Of a stretch of 64,000 nt of DNA, positions 1 to 10,674 are shown piece by piece; position 1 is the stretch's first letter; each line of letters opens with the position of its first letter. The notes beneath the pieces were generated by a model, which saw nothing but the letters and a program-made list of their open reading frames with translations, made no database searches and was not told the DNA's origin. Made by a program: the position numbers and the translations under genes. Where the stretch lies: NCBI GenBank assembly GCA_016490735.1, contig JAEMWC010000076.1, positions 385,001-449,000 of the forward strand, in the 5' to 3' direction. This DNA comes from Pachyseris speciosa (taxonomy: Eukaryota; Cnidaria; Anthozoa; Scleractinia; Pachyseridae).

Positions 1-241
1 ACGGTGAGGGAAGGTTATTGCGACGTATTGCGACCAAATTAGACCAAGAACAGGCAGGAACGACGAGTTGAGGCCCCATACGAGAACAAAGCTCCAAAGA
101 ACGATAAACTTTTGTACGCGGTTCACGAAGCACCAAAGACCATGAGAAATATCGCAACAAACAGCTCATTATAAAGAAGGGTTCGATAAACACACCAGTT
201 ATGAAATCCACCAGGGCTAAAGCGACGACGAAGTAAGTAGC
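1..241 (-). pseudogene. Type I receptor pseudogene fragment A (TM2-TM3), cut by window edge
   Basis: The complement matches the TM2 to end-of-TM3 part of the receptors in this window (compare 32450-32700 and 55246-55490). It has an extra two bases near 120 and a changed base run near 93, so the frame is broken. The gene 5' end is lost: at about 241 the sequence jumps straight to the downstream intergenic block, skipping about 290 bases present in unit 3. The rest of the gene lies left of the window. It is the type I partner, head-to-head with receptor B. Confidence 0.8.
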
Positions 242-2126
242 CTAACGAACGTGCGAACGTTTGGTAGCTATCGCCACGTCGACTTCAGTAAAGAGTGACC
301 TCCAATGATGAATTCTTCCCAGATACTCTGTTCAAAAAGTCACAAGATTTGGTGGCATTTTCTCCACTTATTGTAAAAGTTATGAACGTTGAAATTTCAG
401 GGGAGGTAAAATTCGCCCCCAGCCATCACCCACGATCTGGATAGGGTTAAGTGCCGTGACTTGCGGCAATATTAGCATTATAGCCAGTGTGTACCCTTTA
501 AATAAACAGGCCCTTGCTTAGTGTAGCAAGGGTTGGCCAACTCGAAAGCATTTGCTACTTTGGCTACCAAACACATCCTGTAATCTCTACTGTAGTCCGT
601 GGTAATTTTTAATCACCAAGTGTAACTCTTGTATTTTATTTTTTTGCTTTGTAATTCCTTTGCAAATAGTGTGAAATAAATGAATTGAAATGTAGCACTT
701 GATTTCCTCCTAAGCGGAGACAAGATGTCTCTTTGCCCCCCCCCCCCTCCCCCCCCTTTTGTTATGCTTTACTTCGTTGATCCTTTAGTTCGTTTGTTTG
801 ACTCCACAAGTTAACTGAAAGCTAATTTTAAAAGGTGAGTTTAACCCTTAGGTGCGAGTCGTAGTATTAGGAGCCGTTAGAGTCGTCATCAGCTTGGAAT
901 AGGTAATAATTACACTCAGGAAACCCACATAAATTAAACGTAAGCCCAGGAGGCTAAAAACAGCTGTCCATGGTTGCTCATGTTTACTTCGTTAGGGCTA
1001 ACAATAATGCCCGTCTCCATGTGGCCATAGTGCCCTATATGTGGCTATAGCACTGCGTCAATTTGCAAAGTATTTTTAGACACTTTTTCTATTGTCAGCG
1101 TCAGTCATTTCTCCCACAGGATCAGCTGAAGTGTGCGGAAATGATTATTCAGGTTTTTGTGTTTAAGGTCATAAGGACATCAATAAACACTGCATGCAAA
1201 ACGAAAGGCGAAGTAAACCGCGTGACTGAATTTAAACTGTCCAAAACAACACCCTATGTAAAGAGAAAGCCATGCTTGTAATTAACGAAACCAAGAAACG
1301 TGTTTCAAATGTCCGTTTGCTTTGAAATTTCAGACAGTTTCTGAACAATTTGTCACTTGAACGCTGCAGCATCTGCACTCCAAGATGACATATTTGAAAA
1401 TTTTACGATCTGTTTATCATTTTCTTGTCATATTTTGCTGATCCTGAGTAAATTTTACCGTTTATGGAACAGCTGTTAAAGCCGAAAGTAATTTTCCTTC
1501 ACTCAGCCTTAAAGAGAGCAAAGGGAACCTCAGCTAGCCTGTTCAGTTTACATCAGGTTGTATGAGAATTAAGGTCGCAGTACACGGAACAGAGTCGAAT
1601 AAGGTATTTTTTAGGGATAAGGTTCTTTGGTCTCCACTAAAGCCTATACGACTACCAAGACTAATCCCTTATTATTCCGGATACAAAATTGTGGTTACGA
1701 AAGGAGACCCTCGCCTCTTCATGCAGCAGTAGTTATGTGTTCATCACCAAGGCACTGGGGACGATTGTAACTTTACTTAAATTGATCTTAACGCAGCAAC
1801 CAGAAAAAGAAACGTACGCAACGCAGAGATACGTTCGACCAAAACTAAAACTGAGTTCACTCTTCAAGCTGAGGATGCGTTGCTGCCATTTCAGTCAAGA
1901 AACATGAAATTTTGTGCCACTGAAATGAAACACAGAAAACGAAACGGATAACCCAAATCGGAACCTAGACTAAAAGCTTTCAAAGCTATAACTCCAAGAC
2001 GCAAGAACAGCTTCAATTTCGGTTACATCAGGGCTGAAGTATACGGTATTTCAACATCACTTCGTGTCCTGACTTCCAGAGGTTCCGCGAAAGGGCCTAC
2101 AGTCCTGTAGCGTCTTCTTTGATCCT
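242..2126. other. Unit 1 head-to-head intergenic block
   Basis: No gene is supported here. The stretch is shared with 32980-34885 and 55770-57533, including a poly-C tract near 739-757 whose length differs between units. Short open frames recur at the same place in all three units (1063, 33833, 56638), but they lack an ATG start and are expected from recent duplication. It probably holds the 5' regulatory region of the plus-strand receptor. Confidence 0.6.
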
Positions 2127-2134
2127 TATAAAAG
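2127..2134 (+). promoter_or_regulatory. TATA box upstream of receptor B
   Basis: A TATAAAAG octamer sits 316 bases upstream of the receptor ATG. The same octamer is at 34886-34893 and 57534-57541 in the other two units. Its use as a promoter is inferred from the motif and position; the copies are too similar for conservation to be strong evidence. Confidence 0.4.
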
Positions 2135-2449
2135 TGATATATGAGTTGTTCAAACTAACTGATTCGGACAAGAAAGAGCGGTTGAGAACAACATACGAGC
2201 GATATTTGGATTCTGATCACTTGCATCGACTCGATAAACAAAGAGCACCTGAAAATATAGAAGCAAAACATTTTCCGGTCTAGCCCTCTATAAACTCTAT
2301 CTCGGTTGAAATTTAGGTGAGAACTTACTGCCGGAGTTGGAGTACTTTAGTTCTCGGAATTCCCCCAAACTAGGGCGAAGCTCTAACAACTGTACCACTG
2401 AGAGCGATAGTTTGTTGAGAGGAGAACAGTTTGAAGCTCTTGATTGGCC

Positions 2450-3460
2450 ATGAATAACACTAATTCATCACAAGTAGATCTTACCTTCTACCTGAACACA
2501 CAGCTAGGGACCGCCATCTGCTTAGCAATTCTCTCACCAGTAACCATCATCAGCAACGCGTTATTATTGCTATCTCTCTACAAGGATCCTCTGAAATGCT
2601 TCCGTACTCCTGCTACTTATTTCATCGTCGCTTTAGCCCTGGTGGATTTCACAACTGGTGTGTTAATCGAACCTTTCTTTATAATGAGCCGTTTCTTGCG
2701 ATATTTCTCGTGGTCTTTGGTGCTTCGTGAACCGTACAAAAGTTTATCCTTCTTTGGAGCTTTGTTCTCGTACGTGGGCCTCAACTCGTCGTTCCTGCTT
2801 GTTCTTGGTCTAATTTGGTCGCAGTACGTGGCAATAACCTTCCCTCACCGTTACCGGTCAATCGTGACCACACGAAGGGTCCTCGCGTGTATAGCCGTGT
2901 CGTGCGTGTACTTCACCGGGTTCATCTCCTTACAATTCGCCGGAGTTCAGTTACAATCTTTGGTTCAAGTGGATCTGCATCTTCACTCAACTCTCATTAC
3001 AGTGTTGCTCATGTTGGGTTCGTTTATGCTATTGTGGTCGTTTCGGAAATTTGCCAAAAATTCTCGACGACTTGCAGTGGGCGTGCAGAACTCTAAGCCT
3101 CGAGACGCGCGTGGATAAGCGTGGATGAATCGCACGAGCAGGATCAGCGAAAGGCAGTTCACAGTTGTCACGTTGCTGTTGTAAGGTATCCTTATTGTGT
3201 GTGCTCTTCCTCATATCATACTAGTTCACATCAGTTTTTACATGAAACAAGAAACACAACAAGAAAGACTTGATATACAAGCGGGGATTACTATTGGTGA
3301 TGAGATGATGTTTGTCAAGGTCGCTTTGGATGCTTTTATTTATGCCTGGAGACTGACAAAATACAGAAAGTCTTTACAAATAGTATTGTCCTGCGAAGCG
3401 AATCAGGTAGATTCTAACGCCACAGAAACACAAACCATGGAAAATTTCACCTTTCAGTAA
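2450..3460 (+). pseudogene. Type II rhodopsin-like receptor B, two in-frame stops
   Basis: The frame is collinear over 336 codons with the intact paralogue at 57874-58884, with no indels. Codon 223 is TAA where the intact copy has CAA, and codon 245 is TAA where it has TCA. The product would stop in the third intracellular loop, after five membrane spans. The N terminus keeps two N-glycosylation sequons, TM1 keeps N1.50 and TM2 keeps the LAxxD aspartate. The start is the ATG at 2450; the frame upstream has no ATG. A short stable truncated product cannot be excluded, but two stops favour a pseudogene. Confidence 0.85.
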
Positions 3461-3782
3461 CCGAAACCTGAGTCATCCACTGACATCACCAAACCACGAG
3501 TATGTACGTAGTACGAAATAATCGTGAAACTCAATTCCGACTGGACTAATGAAGCATGAGCTCATCCATCCAGAGAAACGCTGTTATCGATTCAGTCCAC
3601 GGCTGTCGTGTATTGTAAAACCGGGCTTCAATGATAGATCGTAATAAGAGTGTAAATTAAAACCCTGTCGTAAGCCTGTTGAAATAAGCTACCGCTTGCA
3701 ATTTCAACTAAGAGTCCATCTTGATCAACTGTCGTAACGGCATTTTAATTGATGCGAGCTGTCGTATATTGAAGTACTGTTT
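3461..3782. other. Receptor B 3' flank
   Basis: No gene is seen. The sequence is shared with the 3' flanks at 36235-36550 and 58885-59195, and partly with 14845-15090, which shows that the damaged fourth unit once had the same layout. Confidence 0.6.
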
Positions 3783-3875
3783 AATAAACGAGCGGGAGTG
3801 TTTTATCGGGTTATGAAACCACAAGGCGAAGCCGAGTGGTTTTATAACCCGATAAAACACGACCCGCGAGTTTAT
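3783..3875. repeat. Long perfect-type hairpin
   Basis: Arms 3798-3822 and 3836-3860 are reverse complements with one mismatch in 25, around a 13-base loop. The complementarity continues outward, imperfectly, to about 3783 and 3875. Units 2 and 3 lack it, so it is an insertion in unit 1. It resembles a foldback or palindromic mobile element end; no coding sequence is present. Confidence 0.75.
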
Positions 3876-3940
3876 TGAACGGCTTCAAAAGCGAAAATCT
3901 CTAGGGAATATGCGAACATGTTTGTCTAGCTTACTTGTGC

Positions 3941-4387
3941 GTAGGCTTTTGTACATTACGCTAGCATTTTTTCGAGCATTTTAGTGAGGCAAAAGCATTG
4001 AGCATTATTCGAGCATTTTAGTGGCTTTTTCCCGGAAAATTATTTTTTTTTCCGAGAAACTAAGAAAGAAATTATTTTTTTTAGAGAAAATGAAGACTAA
4101 AACTCAAAATTCATAGATGATTTCGAGGATTAAGTTTTCTTGACTGTATTTATGAACTTGTATACGTTGTTGTTGTTACTTGCAACACTTGTACGTTTTT
4201 GTAAGTGTGAACAGTTAACACCATGTTAAAAATTTTGAAATTAATTAAAAAACCGTTTATATAATGAGCGTTATCCGAGCATTTTAGTGGCTTTTTTATG
4301 GAAGACCGAGCATTTTAGTGGGAAAATTGGAGCATTAAGGTGGAGCATTTTAGTGGGGAAATAAAAGCATAATGTACAAAAGCCTAC
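3941..4387. mobile_element. MITE with 18-bp perfect terminal inverted repeats
   Basis: The element begins GTAGGCTTTTGTACATTA and ends with its exact reverse complement. TTGTGC lies directly outside both ends (3935-3940 and 4388-4393), and the identity can be extended by TAC into the terminal repeat. The interior has no open frame but repeats a motif close to CGAGCATTTTAGTGG at least five times. It is absent from the matching place in units 2 and 3. The superfamily is not assigned. Confidence 0.8.
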
Positions 4388-4606
4388 TTGTGCGATAATT
4401 TTTGGTTTAGCGTACTAGTGTGATAGTTTTAATTTCGTTTTGCACAAAAGAATTTGAAGAGGCAAGCACGCATTACGTGGAGTCGCCCTGGGAATATCAT
4501 TGTGTGGTTTTGGTATTGCATGACTAATTAATAACACACCAAAAATCACATATTGGCATGGCTTCGAACCGAACGTTTCGTGAGCCAAACAGCGCGGAGG
4601 AAGGAA

Positions 4607-4865
4607 AGTGAAATATTGGAAAATGCTGTCCCAAAGTCGACCCGTTCGGTAAATAAATGGGCGATGAAGATTTTTGAGGCGTGGCAGGCCGGAAGAACAA
4701 ACAAAAAATGCCTGTGAGGAAGAAAGTGGATCTGCTGTGGAAACTTATTCAATTCAAGATTTGGAAACCAACATTTGCGACATGACAGCAGAATCTCTAA
4801 ACTATTGGTTGACGAAGTTCATCATGAAAGACACAGGAGAAACTTACCCTCGACGAACGCTTTAG
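4607..4865 (+). pseudogene. Crypton / tyrosine-recombinase-like ORF remnant
   Basis: Two adjoining frames read like the N-terminal part of the animal KIAA1958/ZMYM2-type (DUF3504) proteins derived from Crypton transposons. The first has a segment around NKWAMKIFEAWQAGR; the second ends in a LNYWLTKF ... YPRRTL block before a TAG at 4863-4865. The frame changes near 4710, and nothing of the recombinase catalytic domain is seen downstream, so this is a 5' remnant. The family call rests on recalled motif similarity, not a search. Confidence 0.45.
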
Positions 4866-6654
4866 TGTCAGCACCGAAATGTTTACAAGATCTGTGTTCA
4901 AAAACTGTACATTCAATATTGTTCAGAAATAGTTTATGTACTGTACCATATTACCTAGTAAACTATTCGTAAATGTTAACTTTGGTTATTTTGTTTGTAA
5001 TTCCTGTTTATTCAGCTGGCCATTACACTATTTCACCTCTTAAAAGCTGTTTTATAAAACGTCATCCTTATCAGTATTCTTTATATAAAGAATACTAACG
5101 AGGACAACATTTTTATATAGAAAATATCAATGAAGCAAAATACAATCAGCCCCGCTCCCCTCTGGGACTGAGATCAAAAGCCGCCCCCAGGCATTTTAGT
5201 TTGACAGTGTTGAACACGAGCACGTGACCAACTTTAAAGGATGTGATAGGTTGTTGATCTCATGAATTATTAATAATTATTTGAAAGCGGACAGTGGGTG
5301 TCCATCATGCGGGATTGCAAAAATAAAGGAAGATTGTTAGTCTAAAGATCCGGGTAGTCACTAAAAAACATACTGCTAAACAAACATAAAACAACAAAAC
5401 TACAACTTTATTTCCACATTGTATCACTTAGGTAAAATATTATAAAATGGTTACTGCACTTCAGTATATTATAATCACCACAGAATGGCTCGTCTACGAT
5501 TATAACAAATAACAAGCACGGTAGAAGTCTTTAGAAGTTGTCATGCCTTAATAAGTGAAATAGTCACCACAAAATAAAAACAAGAAGTTCCATCACTGGA
5601 AAAGTTTTATTTGCTCGTTTTAATACATGGAAAAACGTACATGACATGAAATATTATTAAAAAGTATCGCTGACGAAATCGAAGTATTGCATCAAAACAG
5701 ATATCAAATGAACCGTAATTAATGTTCATTTACCAACCTAGACATATATTTATCATCGCTTTCTCTGCCAATTTATCTTACAATGGATAGCTTTAGAAAC
5801 CTTAGCAAATACTGCACAGATTTTGGGGCCCTGATCTCTCTTTGAAATGGCCCACTGAAGTCATGATTGCATTCAATCAACCGGAACTTCTTGTTTCAAA
5901 AGTTCCTGATCTTAAAAAAGCCATTGAGTATAAAGGCAAACTAAACTAATTCTGATATTCGACACGCAGAAATGGTACAGGATAAACAATCTAGGATAAA
6001 TATAGCGCCATATACGAAATTAGGGAACCAACCAGACCCCCAAATGCTGAGACCTGTAATGAGTACAAAAAAAGTCCACCTCAAATTTTCAAAGATCAAA
6101 ACCTCCCTAAGGTCTCGTTGAAAACAAAATTGCTACATTTGCTGGAGGAGAGAGGAATTAGTTCACTCAAATGTTACGCCAATCACCTCCACAACAACTA
6201 CACAATCCTATAAATCATCAACATGCTAGTAAAGATTTTTTTTAACAATATGACAATGATCATGCTTAGCCGGGAAAGTGTGACAGGTTTTGCGTGATGC
6301 GCGCGAGATTTCCTACAATACAAATATCCAAATGTGCAATATCGCGGAATATTTATACACGTCTCGTGCGTTTTCTGTACAGTAACTAACAGAGTTGGAT
6401 AATAAACTGGCATTTCTCTAAAAAAAACTTATCATTCCTACCAGAAACAGCACGACTTTCACTTTCGGAGGAAACTAATAAACTGGCATTTCTCTAAAAA
6501 ACTTATCATTTCTACCAGAAACAACACGTCTTCACTTTGGGAGGAAACTGAATCAGTTGTTTAGGTTTAGTGCAGGATGCCTCTGGGCAAAAACAACGGT
6601 CAGTGCTTCTTTTGACCAGCGAACAAGTTGAATTCGCAAAAAAGTGGCTACTGT
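4866..6654. other. Spacer and unit 1 PATM 3' flank
   Basis: 4866-5280 has no recognised feature beyond the tail of the Crypton-like insertion. From about 5282 to 6654 the sequence matches 15105-16430, 36555-38170 and 59205-60755, the shared region between the convergent receptor and PATM genes. No open frame is conserved in a way that suggests coding. Confidence 0.55.
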
Positions 6655-8322
6655 TTATTTTTCCCCAAGACTTTCAAAAAGAGACTCCTCTGGCTTGACA
6701 AGTTTCCGGATGATGTGCATAGAAGAATTAAGACTTATTGTCAAGGTCAGGCCAATTGCTACAGTGCGGAGAGCCGTAAGTTTTAGGTTGTTTAAGGATC
6801 CTTGCGCATTGAGTGCAAAATAAAACACAGCCACCACATCGCTTTCAAGATAGGCAAAAATCATGCAAACACTGATGTAGAAAACATACCGAGTCACAAA
6901 TTTGTGTTTGTTTAGGATGATGATGAAAAGCGCATTGGAGACAGTGCACACTGTGTTGCATGTTGCATAATAAAAAAATGTGCTCCCCAAATCATCGTTT
7001 GTTACAGAAGAATACGGCACAACGAACCCTAAAATCAACAAATAAATGTTTGAAGCAAACCAGTCACTTCGAATGAGTTTTGAAAAGTTGGTTTGAACAG
7101 TCCACGTGGTTTTACAGGCGAACCGAGCATACATGAAGAAACAGAAGATCTTCAAAGGTGACCAAAGTATGGAATCTGATGCGTGTATGTCCGACCTAAT
7201 ATCATCTTCATCAAATCTGAAGAATGATAACCCTCCGATGGAAATACCAACTGGAAGAGCTGCTATAACGAGAACCAGATAACAAAAACCCACAGCAATT
7301 TCGTGACAAATCTGTACATTACGGTGAGTCTGTCTCGTGTACTCGGCATTGTTCACAGGGAGTAGTAGGGGCTGTCCCTCGTCATCTGTTCCATGATGAT
7401 TCTCCACAGTCTCCCCAGTGGCTGAGTTCAGACGTGGCTCCTCGTTACTATTTGCAGCTTCTTCCATGTTTCTCATTTCAGTGGTTCCATTCCCGACTGC
7501 ACGACTTCCGTCTTCTTGTTGACCCCCCGACATCCAACAGAATTTCTTTGTGCGCCTCAGCCACTCCAAAGTTATTATCGGTCCAACAAGGAACCAGTAA
7601 TAAAGGTTATTCAAATATGATTCCATTTTAATCAGTTCAGAAGAGGAGCGGGGTGAAGCTCTAATCTCCACATTTGTTCGGTCACTGTCAGCCAAAACGG
7701 AATTCATTTCGTTATCATCAACGGTGCTGATTCCTCTGATGAGGGTGTTGATTATTTTACAGTCTTTGCCTCTAACACGTAAAACCGGAATCAGCAGCTC
7801 TTCCTCAGAAAGGTCATCCTTCGTCGGAGGAGAACAAATTCGTTCGTTTGCAAAATAAATCAGCACAGAGTACCCTGCGTTCTGCACACTAAGTATCAGA
7901 TTCTTTAAAGGACACAAAGTGCAGTTGTTGTTCGTCAGCGTAATGAGAGCGACTTTGTGGACTTGAATTTTTGCCTTGCTCACATCCCTCAGTGGCTGGC
8001 ATGCATTTGTGAGCTTTGAATACACAGCCAGTCCATTCAAAAGCAATTCTTTGTCCACCCCCGTGGTTGTTGCCTGTATGAAGGACTGCAGCGAAGGTAT
8101 CGTAGATCCGTTCACGAATACCGATAGCCTTTCTGACAGGGTTTCTGACGGGTTAATGTTGCACTTCACGGGGTGGTACATGAGATAAGGTGGATACATA
8201 GTGAGTGTGTTGTCACCCGGATTGTAAGACGACAACCAAGGTGGAAATGCAAGGATACAGATCAAAACTTCTATCACCAAGAAGGAAACGCAACAACCTA
8301 TTGCAATACACTTCTCCGACAT
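6655..8322 (-). CDS. PATM family protein 1 (PA-like domain, multi-span membrane protein)
   Basis: This intronless gene encodes 555 residues, with start ATG at 8322-8320. An in-frame TGA about 30 bases upstream confirms the start. Layout: hydrophobic signal-anchor (about 8-30), variable lumenal stretch, a protease-associated-like domain (about 90-185, with the VALITLTNNNC and NAGYSVLIYF strands and a late LLIPVL strand), a membrane span (about 235-250), a polar acidic linker with a DDEGQPLLLP segment, then five or so further spans to a KPEESLFESL tail. No RING domain follows, unlike animal PA-TM-RING ligases. Compared with copies 3 and 4 it lacks seven residues (RYLNFIV region), a 21-base in-frame deletion just before the third span. 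Function is unknown; a lumenal or cell-surface binding role is inferred from the PA-like fold. Confidence 0.75.
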   Translation of the reverse strand: MSEKCIAIGCCVSFLVIEVLICILAFPPWLSSYNPGDNTLTMYPPYLMYHPVKCNINPSETLSERLSVFVNGSTIPSLQSFIQATTTGVDKELLLNGLAVYSKLTNACQPLRDVSKAKIQVHKVALITLTNNNCTLCPLKNLILSVQNAGYSVLIYFANERICSPPTKDDLSEEELLIPVLRVRGKDCKIINTLIRGISTVDDNEMNSVLADSDRTNVEIRASPRSSSELIKMESYLNNLYYWFLVGPIITLEWLRRTKKFCWMSGGQQEDGSRAVGNGTTEMRNMEEAANSNEEPRLNSATGETVENHHGTDDEGQPLLLPVNNAEYTRQTHRNVQICHEIAVGFCYLVLVIAALPVGISIGGLSFFRFDEDDIRSDIHASDSILWSPLKIFCFFMYARFACKTTWTVQTNFSKLIRSDWFASNIYLLILGFVVPYSSVTNDDLGSTFFYYATCNTVCTVSNALFIIILNKHKFVTRYVFYISVCMIFAYLESDVVAVFYFALNAQGSLNNLKLTALRTVAIGLTLTISLNSSMHIIRKLVKPEESLFESLGEK

Positions 8323-8770
8323 CTTGAACACAAAGCGGAACCAAAAGAGTCACGCCAAAAGCACATGACAAGCTTTGCCCCAGAAAAAAATTCTCAGCAG
8401 GTTCCGTAAACTGATGCCGAGGTACAAGAGAGAAAGGTGTTTGGTAGGTGTCGCCAAATTAATTACACCGGAATATAATTATATAAACCAGACACTAAGA
8501 ATCCACGAGGGACACGTCTTTGACACGCAAAGCAACGCAAATTAAGCCATCAAATTCGCTCTGAAAATAATAAAATGCTGACTTCTTACTGAATGTTGTC
8601 TGATTTCTTCGAGACTATATTTTACAATGTCTTTAATCCTGGATTTATGTAGAATCGTGAGATCTCGGTTTCGCTGAATGGCGAACAAGCATACTTCAAA
8701 GAACATCTGATAACACAATTTTGATACACTGTACTTCGCTTGTCTCTTGGTTTGTTTGGCCTGAACAACA

Positions 8771-9003
8771 CTTACTTCACTTCACTTCACTTATTTATTT
8801 GATGTAGCCTCGTTCAAATGAATGCTATTAAATACGTCTCGGTCAGCGGATTCCTAGGGAAACGTAAATAACAATAATTTGCGGAATTTAGCGTCGTTCG
8901 CAATTTCTACAACATTATGTGGTAGATTATTCCAGTCTCTAATTGTGCGCGGTACAAACCTGAATTTGAATATGTTAGTGCGAGCGTAAAAACAGGGACA
9001 GGC
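8771..9003 (-). mobile_element. LINE 3' end (reverse transcriptase C terminus)
   Basis: Translating the complement gives the typical C-terminal tail of CR1/L2-like reverse transcriptases, with the hallmark FVPRTIRDWNNLP followed by a stop. The 3' end is a short run of GTGAA repeats, as expected for elements that end in microsatellite-like tails. Only the last 50 or so codons remain, the usual 5' truncation. Confidence 0.8.
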
Positions 9004-9534
9004 CTGCCACGTGACGTGCGAGTAACGCACTGCAGAACAATTGTTTACATCCTGTGGACAAATATTTTATTCTTTAGAGAAAGTCACGAAGTGATCTCAC
9101 GATCTGGACAATGCATCCGAGTTAAATTCTTACTGATTAATTAATATTCTACTTCGGCGGGATTTTGAAATTTGAATAGCATCATTGTTTTGATTTCTAA
9201 ACCATACGAAGTGAAAGCATGGAGGTTGTCGGATTGCATGTCGACGGGAAATTTGCCTTTGTTTAACATTTCGAGTCTTTCGAGGTTACAAGTGCATCAC
9301 TTCAGGCTCGAAAGTATTGGTATGTCCTCAAGAAAGAAATCTGTGGGATCCGTCCGACGAATATTTCTCCAAAGACGAAATATTGAAGAGATTTCCTGAC
9401 GAAGTGCGAATTTTAACCCGCCAAATCGGCGTTTGCTGCCATGGCAGGATGCCCAGTACCCTCTCCTGTTCCAGGTTCGGTTTGATTGCCGATCTTCTTC
9501 GTCAGAAAGTGTTTCCACCGCATTGTCATATTAG
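9004..9534. other. No supported gene
   Basis: Several short open frames overlap here, but none gives a recognisable product or a phase-compatible exon. Confidence 0.4.
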
Positions 9535-9713
9535 TTCGCCACGCTTAGTGCCAATATTGAAAGCCTGCTGAACTCTGTCAAATTGGAATTTAGAGCCCGA
9601 TCGCGCGAAGGACTTCTCTTTCGGCGGGAAAGCCCGCCAAAGCTCGGAGGAGCTTTTGCCTTACTCGCCGAAAGGACAGCGAAAATCGACTCCCTTGAAG
9701 TGGAACTAAAAGG
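9535..9713 (+). CDS. Candidate exon, unknown product
   Basis: The stretch is open for 59 codons plus two bases between a plausible acceptor (ending TTAG at 9534) and a strong donor (GTAAGT at 9714). The peptide is charged and ends with a helical AERTAKIDSLEVELKG segment that could start a coiled coil. No partner exon in matching phase was found; the THAP exon downstream does not match in phase. It could be a chance open frame. Confidence 0.25.
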
Positions 9714-10244
9714 GTAAGTTATAATTTTGTTTCTTTAATATGTGGAGCCAAGCTAATAGGCTACAAATCATTTGGTTTGTGTTGTGTTTTCTTTGACCTG
9801 TTTGTTAATTTTTAGTTAACCCCTCCCCCCCTTCCTTAATTTTTAACTTAATGAGTTACGTCTGTAATGTTTTTTATTTTATTTTGTATACAGTATAAGC
9901 TTATAGTTTGCTCTCAGTGGGAACTATTGTCGGCAAGATTTCCGCACAGCTCCATACATTAATTATGCATTCAATCTTTGTTCTAAGAAAACAAAGCGGT
10001 AACAATGGTAAGCCTTTGGGACTTCTGCTCTTTGTTTCTGGAGTTTCAGAGTGATCGGGTATTGTATCCCAGAGATATTGGAGGCTTAAAAGTGCTTCGT
10101 TTTGGCTTTCGTATTCGTAGAGCGGTCGGGTCAATTGTCGGGAATTTGTCGGAATTAACAGTCGTGACGTCACTGTTGGCGAGCTGAAAAATTGCGGGAA
10201 CATTAAAAACTACAATTGAGTCTTGAAATTAGTGTCGTTTTCTT
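9714..10244. other. Putative intron or spacer
   Basis: This AT-rich sequence has no recognised coding or repeat content. The open frames on both strands here are short and unrecognised. Confidence 0.35.
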
Positions 10245-10674
10245 AGCGGAAAGCATTTTGTTTTGTGCTGCAATAAACTGCAGCAACAATTTCAAGTGTA
10301 AAGTAAGTATTTTCAAGTTTCCTCATGACCGAAAACTACGGAAGGAATGGCTCATAAGACTGAAGAGGGAATCGCTTGCGCAGACCATTTTACATTTTAC
10401 ATCACGCAGCTTCAAACAAAAATCTCGTGGCAAGGAGTTCACTAGTTCCAGCTTTAAAGCCACGAGGACTGACTTGAAAGATGATGCCGTGCCAACTTTT
10501 TTCAAAAATAAAAACGTGGAATTCGAAACAAAAATTGACCAGAAAAGAAGCAACACCGACAACAATTCTAGCCCGCCGAATAACGGGACGACTTCAAGTT
10601 GCAATTCCCAAACTATTCGTTCAGCGTTTGCAAAACGCAGAAAGTTAGAAGTAGACATTTTCCATCTTGTTTGA
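10245..10674 (+). CDS. THAP-like zinc finger exon
   Basis: The frame carries THAP hallmarks in order: a C-x4-C pair (CAAINC), the SIFKFPHDRKLRKEWL block matching the family's sF..FP......W, and a closing AVPTFF motif. The third zinc ligand cysteine, normally two residues before the HF pair, appears replaced (TILHF). The domain may therefore be degenerate. There is no ATG ahead of the domain; an acceptor ending TTAG lies at about 10244, so an upstream exon is likely. The tail is polar and ends at TGA 10672-10674. In cnidarians such domains are often part of transposon-derived genes; this is inference. Confidence 0.5.

Larger units (their letters stand above)
1..8345. repeat. Segmental duplication unit 1 (receptor pseudogene / receptor / PATM)
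   Basis: This block aligns by eye, in the same order, with 30700-40130 and 54115-62680: minus-strand receptor fragment, shared intergenic block, plus-strand receptor, shared 3' flank, minus-strand PATM gene. The left end is cut by the window edge. Unit 1 carries about 1.5 kb of extra sequence between about 3765 and 5282 (hairpin, MITE and Crypton-like remnant) that is absent from the other two full units, so these insertions came after the duplication or were lost elsewhere. Boundaries are approximate. Confidence 0.85.

Noticed and set aside
1063..1281. Open frame of about 70 codons recurring at 1063, 33833 and 56638
   Set aside because: It lacks an ATG start and its repetition follows from recent segmental duplication; the N-terminal part differs by frame.
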